Shown: positions 42,402 through 52,268 of the stretch, one piece after another | Layout: the number at the start of each line of letters is the position of its first letter | Numbering within the stretch: the stretch's first letter is position 1 | From: Oscillospiraceae bacterium | GTDB taxonomy: Bacteria; Bacillota; Clostridia; Oscillospirales; Ruminococcaceae | Direction of reading: 5' to 3' | Assembly (NCBI GenBank): GCA_017847875.1 | Contig: JAGASN010000053.1 | Coordinates: 1 to 58,952 of the forward strand | Length of the DNA: 58,952 nucleotides | Notes under the pieces: generated by a model | What the model was told of the DNA's origin: nothing | The model's database searches: none | What the model saw: the letters and a program-made list of their open reading frames with translations, nothing else | Translations under genes and position numbers: made by a program

Positions 42402-43781
42402 TTAAGTAAGCTCCGGTTCCTCCTGATGAACGGTCATTCCGTGGCGGAGCCAATCGCCTTTAAGATATTTTACAAAAAAGATAATTGCTTTAACAAGTTC
42501 GTCACTGCAAACAATCGTCATAACAAGAAGCGGATCGAGTTTAAGCCAAAGTCCGCAAATTGCGCCAAGCACGCCTTTCATAAAAACAGCGGAAAAAACG
42601 TCGATTTTTGCAACGAATCCGGTATCTCCGCCTGCGCGGAGAACTCCTGCGCCGAGGTTCCAGCTTGTTCCGTAACAGACGTCAATATATGCGCAAACCA
42701 AAAGCATGCTCAAAATATAATTTGCTGTTGTTTCCGAACAAACAATAAAACCGGGAGCAAAGGGTCTTATCACCATAATAACGGCCGCCATAAAAATTCC
42801 TACGCCAAGTCCGCCGATAACAAAAAATTTGCTCCATTTTTTTGCTTCGCCGTCTTTTCCTGCTCCTATCATATTTCCGAGAAGGATAAGCGAAGCGTTG
42901 GAAAATCCGCACATCGCAACGGTTGAAAGATCAAGAATTACGAGGACAAGGCTGTATGCAGCAAGGAATTCCTTACTATATTGTCCAAGTATTGCGGACT
43001 GCATTGTCATTCCGAAACCCCAGATAAATTCGCTGAAGAAAACCGGAATTCCGAATTTTATGAAAGAAGGAATATACTGTGCGGTTTTTGCAAAAATATA
43101 GTGTATTCTGAAATTGAGTCTGTGTTCAAATTTATACATATAGATGAGCACCAGAACAATTTCCAAAGTTTTGCTTATTGCCGTTGCAATTGCCGCACCG
43201 GCAACTTCAAGTCTCGGTGCGCCGAGATTTCCGTAAATGAGCACCCAGTTGAGCACAAGATTGGTAAGGCAGGAACAGGTATATACCGCAACGGAGATTT
43301 TAACGTCGTGGATTGCTCTCAGATTTGAAAGAAAAGTTGTTGAAACCGCCGGCAATACATAGAACCAGCCCATAACGCGGAGATACTCAACGCCATAGGC
43401 AATTACTTCCGGATCGCTTGCAAAAACTCTCATAACAATTTCCGGAATTGTAAGAGTTACAGTCGAAAGCAAAAGCGCGGCAATTATATTAACTCGCATT
43501 GCAAGACCGATCATATCTCTGATAGGATCGATTTTTTCCTGTCCCCAATATCTTGCGGTTATAACAACGGTTCCCATGCTTATTCCCCAAACAAACATGT
43601 TGAAGAAAACATAGAGGGAGTTTACCTGGTTTATTGCGCCAAGCTGCGCTTCGCCGACAGAGCCTATCATAATAGTATCCAGCATATTGACCAGAACGGA
43701 AACAAAGTTCTGGGCAGCAACCGGAATTCCTATTTTAAACATCTGCCTGATTATTTCTTTTCTTGTGTACATCTGTTCCAT
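42402..43781 (-). CDS. MATE-family multidrug/sodium efflux protein
   Basis: 459 residues with 12 membrane spans and the MATE patterns PVAAQNFVSVLVNMLDTIMIGSVGEAQLGA near the start and the repeated IGIG-type half later. Exports cationic drugs or metabolites using Na+ or H+. ATG two bases after the whiA stop, so co-translated. Substrate unknown. Confidence 0.92.
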   Translation of the reverse strand: MEQMYTRKEIIRQMFKIGIPVAAQNFVSVLVNMLDTIMIGSVGEAQLGAINQVNSLYVFFNMFVWGISMGTVVITARYWGQEKIDPIRDMIGLAMRVNIIAALLLSTVTLTIPEIVMRVFASDPEVIAYGVEYLRVMGWFYVLPAVSTTFLSNLRAIHDVKISVAVYTCSCLTNLVLNWVLIYGNLGAPRLEVAGAAIATAISKTLEIVLVLIYMYKFEHRLNFRIHYIFAKTAQYIPSFIKFGIPVFFSEFIWGFGMTMQSAILGQYSKEFLAAYSLVLVILDLSTVAMCGFSNASLILLGNMIGAGKDGEAKKWSKFFVIGGLGVGIFMAAVIMVIRPFAPGFIVCSETTANYILSMLLVCAYIDVCYGTSWNLGAGVLRAGGDTGFVAKIDVFSAVFMKGVLGAICGLWLKLDPLLVMTIVCSDELVKAIIFFVKYLKGDWLRHGMTVHQEEPELT

Positions 43782-43782
43782 T

Positions 43783-44700
43783 TTACTCAGTTTTTCCGTT
43801 TCTTAAAGCGTTTGCAATTTCGCCGATTTTTTTAAGTCTGTGGTTAACCCCGGAGCGGGAAAGCGGCGGATTTACCGATTCGCAAAGTTCCCGCAGGGAC
43901 ATTTCCGGATTTTCAAGCCTTAACCTTGCAACCTGCAAAAGTTCTTCCGGCAAAAAACTTTCGTCCTTGTTTTCAAAAATATATTTTATATCCTCAACCT
44001 GCTGAAGAGAAGCGTTAAGGGTTTTGTCCATATTGGCGTTGTCGCAGTTCATTCTGCGGTTTACCCTGTTTTTAATATCTTTTTCGATTTTTATATTCAT
44101 CATCTCGAGCGAAGACATCATTGCGCCGATATAAGTTATCAAATCCTCTATGTTTTCGCTCTCTTTGTAATAAACTATGTAGGAACCGCGGCGAAGAGTG
44201 TTTTTCGGCTGCGGAAGAACTTCTCCGATAAGCGTTGAAAGATCGCGGCTGAGGTTCATATAGCTTACACCGAATTCAAGATGATATTCCTTATGCGGAT
44301 CGGTAAGACTTCCGCAGACGAGATATGCTCCCCGAAGAAAATAAGGAACGTCCTCTTCGTTTTCAATGTTCGCCCGGTTTATTCTAAGGCTCGGTTCTTT
44401 CGGAGCATGATAAAATGCATCAAGAATTTTTCTTCTTTCGGAAGCCTTTTCAATGCTGACTTTATAAAGAGTTCCCCTTGCCCTTTCGTGGAAAATAATT
44501 TTTGCGGAAATTCCGCAATGGGTCGCAAGAGCTTCCGCAAAAAGCCTTGCTGTTGGTTCATGAACGACCGCAAAACTTATTTCATCAGCGCTGAATTTAT
44601 GTGAAAAAAGAAGGAATCCATAAAGAAGCGCGTGAAGCGCACTTTCCTGCTCCGGAACATCTTTGCAAAGTTCATCTTTTAAATTTGCTGCAAAGGACAT
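43783..44700 (-). CDS. whiA: DNA-binding protein WhiA
   Basis: 305 residues. N-terminal LAGLIDADG-like half (YFLRGAYLVCGSLTDPHKEYHLEF, about 110-133) and a C-terminal helix-turn-helix (MSLRELCESVNPPLSRSGVNHRLKKIGEIA, about 270-300). WhiA controls cell division and chromosome segregation genes in Gram-positive bacteria. The gene lies in the hprK-murB-whiA operon. Confidence 0.97.
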   Translation of the reverse strand: MSFAANLKDELCKDVPEQESALHALLYGFLLFSHKFSADEISFAVVHEPTARLFAEALATHCGISAKIIFHERARGTLYKVSIEKASERRKILDAFYHAPKEPSLRINRANIENEEDVPYFLRGAYLVCGSLTDPHKEYHLEFGVSYMNLSRDLSTLIGEVLPQPKNTLRRGSYIVYYKESENIEDLITYIGAMMSSLEMMNIKIEKDIKNRVNRRMNCDNANMDKTLNASLQQVEDIKYIFENKDESFLPEELLQVARLRLENPEMSLRELCESVNPPLSRSGVNHRLKKIGEIANALRNGKTE

Positions 44701-44726
44701 GCTGTCTTTCCGACCTTTCGTTTGTT

Positions 44727-45632
44727 TTATCCTAAAATTTCAACCTCCGGTTCAAGGAAAAAGCCGGTATCGTTTTTAACTTTTTCCTGAACATCTTTAA
44801 TAAGCCGGAGAACATCTTCACAGGTTGCTCCACCTATATTAACAACAAAACCTGCGTGTTTTGTGCTGACTTCCGCTCCGCCGACACGGTAACCTTTAAG
44901 TCCGCATTGATCGATAAGCGCGGAAGCAAAAGCTCCTTCCGGTCTTTTAAAAGTGCTTCCGGCGGAAGGCTTATCCATTGGCTGTTTATCAAAACGGCGA
45001 CCGATAAGATCGTCCATTTTTGCTTTTATTTCCGCTTTTTCGCCTTTTTTAAGTTTAAATGCCGCACCGGTGATGAAATATTCTTTTCCGCTGTAAACGC
45101 TGTGGCGATAGCTCATTTCAAGTTCTTCGCCGGTAAATTTTCCGGCTTTTCCGTTTTTATCAACATGGTCGGCGTAAACGATCACATCTTTGATTTCGCC
45201 GCCATAAGCACCCGCATTCATAAAAACGGCGCCGCCGACAGAACCTGGAATTCCATAGGCAAATTCAAGACCTGTCAGTTCGTTTTCAAGCGCAAAATTA
45301 CAAAGCGCAGCAAGACCTGCGCCCGCTTCGCAATAAATCGTATTTTCATCAATAAGCTCAATTTTTCCGAAATCGCTTCCGAAATACATAACAACGCCGT
45401 TTATCCCGCTATCGGAAACAAGAACGTTGGAACCTTTTCCGAGCGGAAGAAGCGGAACGGAGTTTTTTTCGCAATAATCAACAACTGCAGAAACTTGTTC
45501 TTTATTTTTAGGTTTTACAAAAAATTCCGCAGGACCTCCGATTTTGAAGGAAGTGTGTTTTGAAAGATCTTCGTGCTCAAGAAATTTTATTCCGTGCTCA
45601 TCGGCAAATTCAATAAAATTGTTTTTATCCAA
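44727..45632 (-). CDS. murB: UDP-N-acetylmuramate dehydrogenase
   Basis: 301 residues. FAD-binding region with KIGGPAEFFV (about 28-37), PLLPLGKGSNVLV (about 60-72), GLEFAYGIPGSVGGAVFMNAGAYGGE (about 120-145) and the C-terminal HAGFVVNIGGAT (about 270). It completes UDP-MurNAc synthesis. I choose TTG at 45632 because AAGGAGG lies 7 bases ahead of it; ATG at 45653 overlaps the hprK stop but has no ribosome site. Confidence 0.96.
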   Translation of the reverse strand: MDKNNFIEFADEHGIKFLEHEDLSKHTSFKIGGPAEFFVKPKNKEQVSAVVDYCEKNSVPLLPLGKGSNVLVSDSGINGVVMYFGSDFGKIELIDENTIYCEAGAGLAALCNFALENELTGLEFAYGIPGSVGGAVFMNAGAYGGEIKDVIVYADHVDKNGKAGKFTGEELEMSYRHSVYSGKEYFITGAAFKLKKGEKAEIKAKMDDLIGRRFDKQPMDKPSAGSTFKRPEGAFASALIDQCGLKGYRVGGAEVSTKHAGFVVNIGGATCEDVLRLIKDVQEKVKNDTGFFLEPEVEILG

Positions 45633-45645
45633 AGTCTTTTCCTCC

Positions 45646-46620
45646 TTATTCATCAAGTCCGTAATAGGAATCCCATTCTCCGAGATCGTCATCATAATCC
45701 CAGTTCGGCATGCTTATGCGTTCCATAAGTTCAAGAGCGGCGTTGTTGCCCATTCGTTTCTGACGGTTGTTCATTGCGGCAACTTCGACAATTACGGCAA
45801 TGTTTCTTCCGGGCTGAACCGGAATTGTGTAAAACGGAACTTCAACGTCAAGAACTTTTGTATAAACGTCTTCCGCGCCCATTCTGTCATAAACTTTGTC
45901 GTTATCCCAGGGTTCAAGGTTTATTATCATATCGAGTTTCGCGCTTTTTTTAACTGCGCCCATACCGAAAAGATTTCTTGCGTTGATGATACCGACTCCG
46001 CGAAGTTCCATAAAATGGCGGATATTTTCCGGAGAAGTTCCGACAAGGCTTCTGTTGGAAACACGGCGGATTTCAACCGCATCATCCGCAATAAGGCGGT
46101 GTCCGCGTTTTATAAGTTCCATTGCAACTTCGGATTTACCGACTCCGCTGTCACCATAGAGAAGAACGCCTTCGCCATATACTTCAACAAGAACGCCGTG
46201 GCGGGTTATTCTCTTTGCGAGAGCAACGCTTAAGGTCTGGGTAAGACCGGCAACAAATTCCGAAGTCATTTCGGAAGTGCGGTAAACCGGAACATTATAT
46301 TTTTCCGCAAGAGAAACGAACTTTCTGTCAACTGTAAGATTCCAGGTTATGATGATAACCATAGGTTTTCTCGAGAAAAATTCATCAAGAGCCTCATACA
46401 TTTTTGCGCCGAGGTTTTTGAGATAACTGTATTCGGTTTTTCCGATTATCTGTACCCTTGAAGGATCGAAAAGATCATAAAATCCCGCAAGCTGAAGACC
46501 CGGGCGGTTAACTTCGTTTGTGCTTATTTTTATGTCGCTTATATCTTCCGGAGCCCAGATTTTTTCAAGATTGAACTCCTTTATGATTTTTGTAAATTTA
46601 ACGCTGTAATTAGAAGCCAT
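45646..46620 (-). CDS. hprK: HPr kinase/phosphorylase
   Basis: 324 residues. Walker A GDSGVGKSE (about 155-163) and the HprK signature PENIRHFMELRGVGIINARNLFG (about 200-222) are present. It phosphorylates HPr at Ser46 to run carbon catabolite repression. Start at 46620 is set by GGAGG; the frame continues to 46719 without one. First gene of the operon. Confidence 0.97.
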   Translation of the reverse strand: MASNYSVKFTKIIKEFNLEKIWAPEDISDIKISTNEVNRPGLQLAGFYDLFDPSRVQIIGKTEYSYLKNLGAKMYEALDEFFSRKPMVIIITWNLTVDRKFVSLAEKYNVPVYRTSEMTSEFVAGLTQTLSVALAKRITRHGVLVEVYGEGVLLYGDSGVGKSEVAMELIKRGHRLIADDAVEIRRVSNRSLVGTSPENIRHFMELRGVGIINARNLFGMGAVKKSAKLDMIINLEPWDNDKVYDRMGAEDVYTKVLDVEVPFYTIPVQPGRNIAVIVEVAAMNNRQKRMGNNAALELMERISMPNWDYDDDLGEWDSYYGLDE

Positions 46621-46660
46621 TGTTTTTTGCCTCCTATAATTTATATAATAAACCAAGTAT

Positions 46661-46689
46661 ATTATACTATAAAAAGATATATATTTCAA
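46661..46689 (-). promoter_or_regulatory. Promoter of the hprK operon
   Basis: TTGAAA (46684-46689), 17-base spacer and TATAAT (46661-46666) on the minus strand. Confidence 0.7.
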
Positions 46690-46837
46690 TATTTTCAATA
46701 AAGTTAACATATATGACACTCTTCGTCAAAATTGATAATCCGAACGTTTTTTACGGTTGTTCAATTTATACATAGGATTAAAATTTCAATTTATTTGTAA
46801 AAATTTTTGTAAATTTATATAAGTTTTTTAAAAACAT

Positions 46838-46866
46838 TTGAAACCTAAGCAAATACATGTTAATAT
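46838..46866 (+). promoter_or_regulatory. Promoter of por
   Basis: TTGAAA (46838-46843), 17-base spacer with a TG just before TAATAT (46861-46866), followed by a short leader and AAAGGAG. The 289-base divergent region between hprK and por holds only these promoters as far as I see. Confidence 0.65.
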
Positions 46867-46909
46867 TATGATGTTCAATTATGTTTAAATTAAAGGAGTT
46901 GAAATAACA

Positions 46910-49900
46910 TTGGCACGTTCTAAAAAAACAATGGACGGCAACACCGCTGCCGCTCATGTTTCTTATGCTTTTACCGATGTTGCAGCAATCTATCCCATTA
47001 CCCCTTCTTCCGTAATGGCAGAACTTGCTGACAAATGGGCAGCAAACGGAAAAACCAATATTTTCGGCAACAAAGTTCAGGTTACCGAAATGCAGTCCGA
47101 AGCAGGCGCCGCAGGTTCCGTTCACGGTTCCCTTGCCGCAGGTGCTCTTACCACCACTTTTACTGCATCCCAGGGTCTTCTTCTTATGATCCCGAACATG
47201 TATAAAATCGCCGGTGAACTTCTTCCCGGAGTTATCAATGTTTCCGCAAGAGCTCTCGCTTCCCATGCGCTCAGCATCTTCGGCGACCATTCCGACGTTT
47301 ATGCATGCCGTCAGACCGGTTTCGCAATGCTTTGCTCCGGTAACCCCCAGGAAGTTATGGATCTCGGCGCTGTTGCACATCTTTCCGCAATCAAAGGCCG
47401 CGTTCCTTTCCTTCATTTCTTCGATGGTTTCAGAACTTCCCACGAAATTCAGAAAATCGAAGTTTGGGATTATGACCAGCTTGCAAAACTCGCAGACTTC
47501 GATGCAATCGAAGCTTTCCGTGAGCACGCGCTTAACCCCAACCACCCGGTAACCCGCGGTACTGCACAGAACCCCGACATTTTCTTCCAGGCACGCGAAG
47601 CTGCAAACAAATTCTACGATGCTCTTCCCGCTGTTGTTGAAGATTATATGAACAAAGTCAACGCTGAAATCGGCACCGATTATAAACTTTTCAACTATTA
47701 CGGTGCACCGGACGCAGAACACGTAATCGTAGCAATGGGTTCCGTTTGCGATACCATTGAAGAAACCATCGATTACCTCAACGCAAACGGCGGCAAATAC
47801 GGCCTTGTAAAAGTTCGCCTTTACAGACCTTTCAGCAAATGCCACTTCATCGACGCAATTCCCGCAACCGCGAAAACCCTTACCGTTCTTGACAGAACCA
47901 AAGAACCCGGTTCCATCGGCGAACCTCTTTATCTCGACGTTGCCGCAGCAGTTCGCGGAACTCAGTTTGAAAACGTTGAGCTTCTCGGCGGTCGTTACGG
48001 TCTTGGCAGCAAGGATACCACCCCTGCACAGATCATTTCTGTTTACCGCAACGCTGAAGCAAACGGAAAACACATCTTTACTCTTGGTATTGAAGATGAC
48101 GTTACCAACCTTTCTCTTGAAATTAAAGAGAACCCCGACACCACTCCCGCAGGCAATATGAGCTGCATGTTCTGGGGTCTCGGTTCCGACGGTACCGTTG
48201 GCGCAAACAAAAACTCCATCAAAATCATCGGCGACCACACCGACCTTTATGCACAGGGATATTTCGCATACGACTCCAAAAAATCCGGCGGTGTAACCAT
48301 TTCTCACCTCCGTTTCGGAAAATCCCCCATCAGATCCACTTATTACATCAACAAAGCAGACTTTGTTGCATGCCACAACCCTTCTTATGTTGACAAATAC
48401 GATATGACCGCTGTTCTTAAAAAAGGCGGCAAATTCCTTCTCAACTGCGGCTGGAATCTTGAAGAACTTTCCAACCGTCTTCCCGGCGACGTAAAACGTT
48501 TCATTGCTGAAAACGAAATCGAACTTTACACCATCGACGGTATCTCCATTGCAAAAGAAATCGGTCTTAACGGAAGAATCAACACCATTCTTCAGTCCGC
48601 TTTCTTCAAAATCACCGGAATCATCCCCGCAGAAGAAGCTGAAAAGCTCATGAAAGAAGCGGCTTACGCAAGCTACGGCAAAAAAGGCGACGCCGTTGTT
48701 GAAATGAACTATAAAGCAATCGAACGCGGCATGACCAGCTTCACCAAAGTTGATTATCCCGCAGACGAATGGGCAAAAGCAGAAGGCACAATTCCCACCC
48801 CTGTTGCAACCGGCGAAGATAAAGAAATCGTGGATTTCATCAACAGCATTCTTGTTCCGGTTTCCGCACAGAAAGGCGACAAACTTCCCGTTTCCGTATT
48901 CTCCGGACGTGAAGACGGTACCTTCCCTGCAGGTTCTGCCGCTTATGAAAAACGCGGTATCGCAGTTGACGTTCCCGAATGGCTTCCCGAAAACTGCATC
49001 CAGTGCAACATGTGCTCCTATGTATGTCCTCATGCTGCAATCAGACCTGTTGTTCTTGATGATGCTGAACTTGCAAACGCTCCCGAAGGCACCAAATCCC
49101 TTCCTATGACCGGCGTTCCCGGCAAAACCTTTGCTCTCACCGTTTCCGCACTCGACTGCACCGGCTGCGGTTCCTGCGTAAACGTTTGCCCCGGCAAAAA
49201 AGGCGTTAAAGCTCTTGAAATGAAAGCTCTCGACACCCAGCTCGGCGAACAGAAAGTTTTCGATTACGGCGTTGATATTCCCGAAAAAATCGAAGTTGCA
49301 CAGAAATTCAAACCCAACACCCTTAAAGGTTCCCAGTTCCGTCGTCCTCTTCTCGAATTTTCCGGCGCTTGCGCAGGTTGCGGCGAAACTCCTTACGCAA
49401 AACTCGTAACCCAGCTCTTCGGCGACAGAATGTATATTGCAAACGCAACCGGCTGTTCTTCCATCTGGGGCGGTTCCGCACCTTCCACTCCTTACACCAA
49501 GAACGCTGAAGGAAAAGGTCCCGCATGGGCAAACTCCCTCTTCGAAGATAACGCAGAATACGGCTACGGTATGTTCCTCGGCCAGGAAGCTATCCGCAAC
49601 AGCTATATCGCAAAAGTAAAAGATGTTGCTGAAAACGGAAGCAACCCCGCTGCAGTAAATGCCGCAAACAACTATCTCGAAACCCTCAACGACGGCGAAG
49701 CAAACGCTGTTGCAACCAGAGAACTTGTTGAAGCTCTCACCGCCTGCGATTGCGATAAAGCAAAAGCAATCCTCAAAGGCAAAAACTACCTCGCCAAAAA
49801 ATCCGTCTGGGCATTCGGCGGCGACGGTTGGGCTTATGACATCGGTTTCGGCGGTCTTGACCATGTTCTCGCTTCCGGAAGAAACATCAACGTTCTTGTA

Positions 49901-50446
49901 TTCGATACCGAAGTTTATTCCAACACCGGCGGCCAGTCTTCCAAAGCAACTCCTACCGGCGCAGTTGCACAGTTTGCAGCAGCTGGTAAAGACGTTAAGA
50001 AGAAAGACCTTGCCGCAATTGCAATGAGCTATGGTTACATCTATGTTGCACAGATCGCTCAGGGCGCAAACATGGCACAGGCAGTTAAAGCAATTTCCGA
50101 AGCAGAAGCTTATGACGGTCCTTCCCTTATCATTGCTTACGCACCCTGCATCAACCACGGTATCAAAGGCGGCATGGGCAACGCAATGGCAGAAGAAAAA
50201 CGCGCTGTTGAAGCAGGTTATTGGCACCTCTTCCGCTTTGACCCCAGACTTGCTGAAAAAGGTGAAAATCCCTTCCAGCTCGATTCTTCCGCACCTTCCG
50301 CAGATTATAAAGAATTCATCAAGAGCGAAGTTCGTTATTCCAGCCTTATGCGTGCATTCCCCGACAGAGCCGAAGTTCTCTTCGACAAAGCAGAGAAAAA
50401 CGCCGCTGAAAAATATGAACATCTTGAAAAACTTGCAGGCAAATAA
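46910..50446 (+). CDS. por: Pyruvate:ferredoxin (flavodoxin) oxidoreductase
   Basis: 1178 residues, single-chain PFOR. TPP-binding domain I (YPITPSSVMAELAD, about 24-37), domain III, the ferredoxin-like domain with two 4Fe-4S motifs CIQCNMCSYVCP (about 690) and CTGCGSCVNVCP (about 746), the proximal cluster region CAGCGETPYAK (about 822) and TPP motif GGDGWAYDIGFGGLDHVL (about 970). It makes acetyl-CoA and reduced ferredoxin from pyruvate. Start is TTG at 46910 behind AAAGGAG. Codon use is strongly biased to C-ending codons, unlike neighbours, as expected for very high expression. Confidence 0.98.
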   Translation: MARSKKTMDGNTAAAHVSYAFTDVAAIYPITPSSVMAELADKWAANGKTNIFGNKVQVTEMQSEAGAAGSVHGSLAAGALTTTFTASQGLLLMIPNMYKIAGELLPGVINVSARALASHALSIFGDHSDVYACRQTGFAMLCSGNPQEVMDLGAVAHLSAIKGRVPFLHFFDGFRTSHEIQKIEVWDYDQLAKLADFDAIEAFREHALNPNHPVTRGTAQNPDIFFQAREAANKFYDALPAVVEDYMNKVNAEIGTDYKLFNYYGAPDAEHVIVAMGSVCDTIEETIDYLNANGGKYGLVKVRLYRPFSKCHFIDAIPATAKTLTVLDRTKEPGSIGEPLYLDVAAAVRGTQFENVELLGGRYGLGSKDTTPAQIISVYRNAEANGKHIFTLGIEDDVTNLSLEIKENPDTTPAGNMSCMFWGLGSDGTVGANKNSIKIIGDHTDLYAQGYFAYDSKKSGGVTISHLRFGKSPIRSTYYINKADFVACHNPSYVDKYDMTAVLKKGGKFLLNCGWNLEELSNRLPGDVKRFIAENEIELYTIDGISIAKEIGLNGRINTILQSAFFKITGIIPAEEAEKLMKEAAYASYGKKGDAVVEMNYKAIERGMTSFTKVDYPADEWAKAEGTIPTPVATGEDKEIVDFINSILVPVSAQKGDKLPVSVFSGREDGTFPAGSAAYEKRGIAVDVPEWLPENCIQCNMCSYVCPHAAIRPVVLDDAELANAPEGTKSLPMTGVPGKTFALTVSALDCTGCGSCVNVCPGKKGVKALEMKALDTQLGEQKVFDYGVDIPEKIEVAQKFKPNTLKGSQFRRPLLEFSGACAGCGETPYAKLVTQLFGDRMYIANATGCSSIWGGSAPSTPYTKNAEGKGPAWANSLFEDNAEYGYGMFLGQEAIRNSYIAKVKDVAENGSNPAAVNAANNYLETLNDGEANAVATRELVEALTACDCDKAKAILKGKNYLAKKSVWAFGGDGWAYDIGFGGLDHVLASGRNINVLVFDTEVYSNTGGQSSKATPTGAVAQFAAAGKDVKKKDLAAIAMSYGYIYVAQIAQGANMAQAVKAISEAEAYDGPSLIIAYAPCINHGIKGGMGNAMAEEKRAVEAGYWHLFRFDPRLAEKGENPFQLDSSAPSADYKEFIKSEVRYSSLMRAFPDRAEVLFDKAEKNAAEKYEHLEKLAGK

Positions 50447-50464
50447 TTCTTGCATATATGCAGA

Positions 50465-50500
50465 AAAGCCCTTTCCGGATTTTCCGGAAAGGGCTTTTTT
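50465..50500 (+). terminator. Terminator of por
   Basis: A 15-bp stem (core GCCCTTTCCGGA, loop TTT) followed by six T residues, 18 bases after the por stop. Confidence 0.92.
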
Positions 50501-50529
50501 ATGCGGTTTTTTAATCGCGCAAATTATCT

Positions 50530-50562
50530 TTGCGTGACAAATCAACATAGGCTTGATATAAT
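50530..50562 (+). promoter_or_regulatory. Promoter with TTGCGTGAC box, first paralogous XRE gene
   Basis: TTGCGTGAC (50530-50538) and TATAATCG (TATAAT 50557-50562). The same box and -10, at identical 27-base spacing, precede the paralogue at 51618. Confidence 0.6.
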
Positions 50563-50584
50563 CGGCTTACGGAGGTGATACTTA

Positions 50585-51493
50585 ATGAGCAAAATTTCCG
50601 AAAACATTAAAAATTTAAGATTATCCAATAATATGACTCAGGAAAAACTTGCCGAAAAACTTTCTGTTACAAGGCAGACCGTTTCCTGTTGGGAAAACGG
50701 AAAGTCTGAACCGGATATTGAAACTTTGATGAAACTGTCAAAAATTTTTGATATCAATATCAACGAACTTTTAAATTCGGAAATAAGTAAAAGAAAAACA
50801 TATCTCGGAATAAAAATATTTTCGGCAATTCTTTTTATTGCAGTTTTGATAGGCATTTTGCCGTTTATAAAACAAGATAACAGCAATCAAACTTTTAATG
50901 ACGTTTTGGAAAACCAAAGCGCTTATTCTTTCAACATAACTGAAATAGAAAACAAATATTTCAAACTTTTTGAAACGAATAATAAAATTGAAGTTTCAAA
51001 AAATGATATTAACAGTTCAGAACATATCATCATTACAAAATGTGAATATTCCGAAAACGGTAATTTAATTATACGCGGAAAATCCATCCCGATATATCAA
51101 AACAACAATGGAGGAAAAATAATCATTCCCGCCGTTTATTCCTCCGAAGATTATCTCGATTCCGAAGATTTTTTATCTTCGGTTTGCTCTTTAAGCAAAG
51201 AATCTTCCACAGTTAAAAATATAAAAACCGGAAGCGGAATCATAATAAAAACAGAAAATCCATTCAATTCAAAATTTCTTTATAACTCGGTTCCGGTTTT
51301 TTATGGAGTCGATAAAGATGGAAATGTTGAGTTTGAATTTGTTTTTAAAAAAAGTGAAAATAATAAATCCGTAAAATCAATAAAAGATTTAATTTCAGAA
51401 AATCATTCGCTTCTAATTGTTCTTCAATGCGCGACATTGGAATGGGAAACATCTCAAACAATAGAAAATATTTATAACAAAATAGAAGAATAA
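50585..51493 (+). CDS. XRE regulator with one membrane span and an outer domain
   Basis: 302 residues. Helix-turn-helix (about 6-62) with TQEKLAEKLSVTRQTVSCWENGKSEPDIETL, one membrane span (about 76-97) and an Asn/Ser-rich extracytoplasmic domain of about 200 residues without recognised family. The layout suggests a one-component membrane sensor-regulator. Start at 50585 behind GGAGGTGA. Its helix-turn-helix is a close paralogue of the gene at 51618 downstream. Confidence 0.82.
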   Translation: MSKISENIKNLRLSNNMTQEKLAEKLSVTRQTVSCWENGKSEPDIETLMKLSKIFDININELLNSEISKRKTYLGIKIFSAILFIAVLIGILPFIKQDNSNQTFNDVLENQSAYSFNITEIENKYFKLFETNNKIEVSKNDINSSEHIIITKCEYSENGNLIIRGKSIPIYQNNNGGKIIIPAVYSSEDYLDSEDFLSSVCSLSKESSTVKNIKTGSGIIIKTENPFNSKFLYNSVPVFYGVDKDGNVEFEFVFKKSENNKSVKSIKDLISENHSLLIVLQCATLEWETSQTIENIYNKIEE

Positions 51494-51498
51494 CTCCC

Positions 51499-51530
51499 GC
51501 CCTTTCAAAAAAAATTGAAAGGGCTTTTTT
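51499..51530 (+). terminator. Terminator of the first paralogous XRE gene
   Basis: A 10-bp stem (GCCCTTTCAA/TTGAAAGGGC) followed by six T residues. Confidence 0.88.
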
Positions 51531-51559
51531 ATGCTGTTTTTTTCATAAGCAACAAAACA

Positions 51560-51592
51560 TTGCGTGACTTTTTTATGCCTCCATAGTATAAT
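51560..51592 (+). promoter_or_regulatory. Promoter with TTGCGTGAC box, second paralogous XRE gene
   Basis: TTGCGTGAC (51560-51568) and TATAAT (51587-51592), spaced exactly as in the promoter at 50530, suggesting shared regulation or auto/cross-control. Confidence 0.6.
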
Positions 51593-51617
51593 CGAATCAG
51601 AAAAGGAGGCGATTTTT

Positions 51618-52268
51618 ATGACTTCTGTTGGTGAAAACATTAAAAAGACAAGAAACAAAATCGGAATAACTCAAGAGGAACTCGCTGAAAAAATAAACGT
51701 TACACGCCAGGCTGTTTCCAACTGGGAAAACGGAAAGACCGAACCCGATATTGAAACTCTTACAAAAATCGCGCAGATTTTTGATATCAGCATTGATGAA
51801 CTTGTTGACGGAATTCCAAGAGGTATTGCGGAACTGAGAGGTAAAAAAATATATTTGAATCTTGGAATAATTTTTTCCGCTTTCTATTTAATTGCATCAT
51901 TGTTCTTGTTCGTTATATATGATCCTGTAAAAGAATATGTCGCCGCAACCTATGATACTTTTGTTTATTTTCTCATCGGATATGTAATAAAACCTTTCAC
52001 CGTTATTTCCGGCGGAATAGGAGTATCTTCCATCATTACTTACAGCACCGGTTTTTATGTAAGAAATAATAAATTGCGGCTCATATTTATAATTATAGGT
52101 GTTTGCTGTTTTCTGCTGACAACAGCATATCTTGCATATGTACCGTTTGTTTACAGGTTGAATCTGCAGTTTATTTTCTCACCTTTTTATTACACATATC
52201 TTTTAAAGTATCCTTTTCTTCATGTTTTGGCTCCGGTTTTTATTTTCTTCGGACTTGCTAAAAAATAA
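51618..52268 (+). CDS. XRE regulator with multi-span membrane domain
   Basis: 216 residues. Helix-turn-helix (about 5-62, TQEELAEKINVTRQAVSNWENGKTEPDIETL), then four to five membrane spans (from about 80). Start at 51618 behind AAAGGAGGCGA; the longer frame to 51564 crosses the promoter. Closely related over the first 65 residues to the gene at 50585 but with a different membrane part, so a tandem duplication with domain exchange is likely. Confidence 0.82.
   Translation: MTSVGENIKKTRNKIGITQEELAEKINVTRQAVSNWENGKTEPDIETLTKIAQIFDISIDELVDGIPRGIAELRGKKIYLNLGIIFSAFYLIASLFLFVIYDPVKEYVAATYDTFVYFLIGYVIKPFTVISGGIGVSSIITYSTGFYVRNNKLRLIFIIIGVCCFLLTTAYLAYVPFVYRLNLQFIFSPFYYTYLLKYPFLHVLAPVFIFFGLAKK

Noticed and set aside
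46778..50548. 1256-codon open frame antisense to por
   Set aside because: It mirrors the por gene in a biased-codon region, has a Cys/Phe-rich low-plausibility composition, no ribosome site and no recognisable motif.
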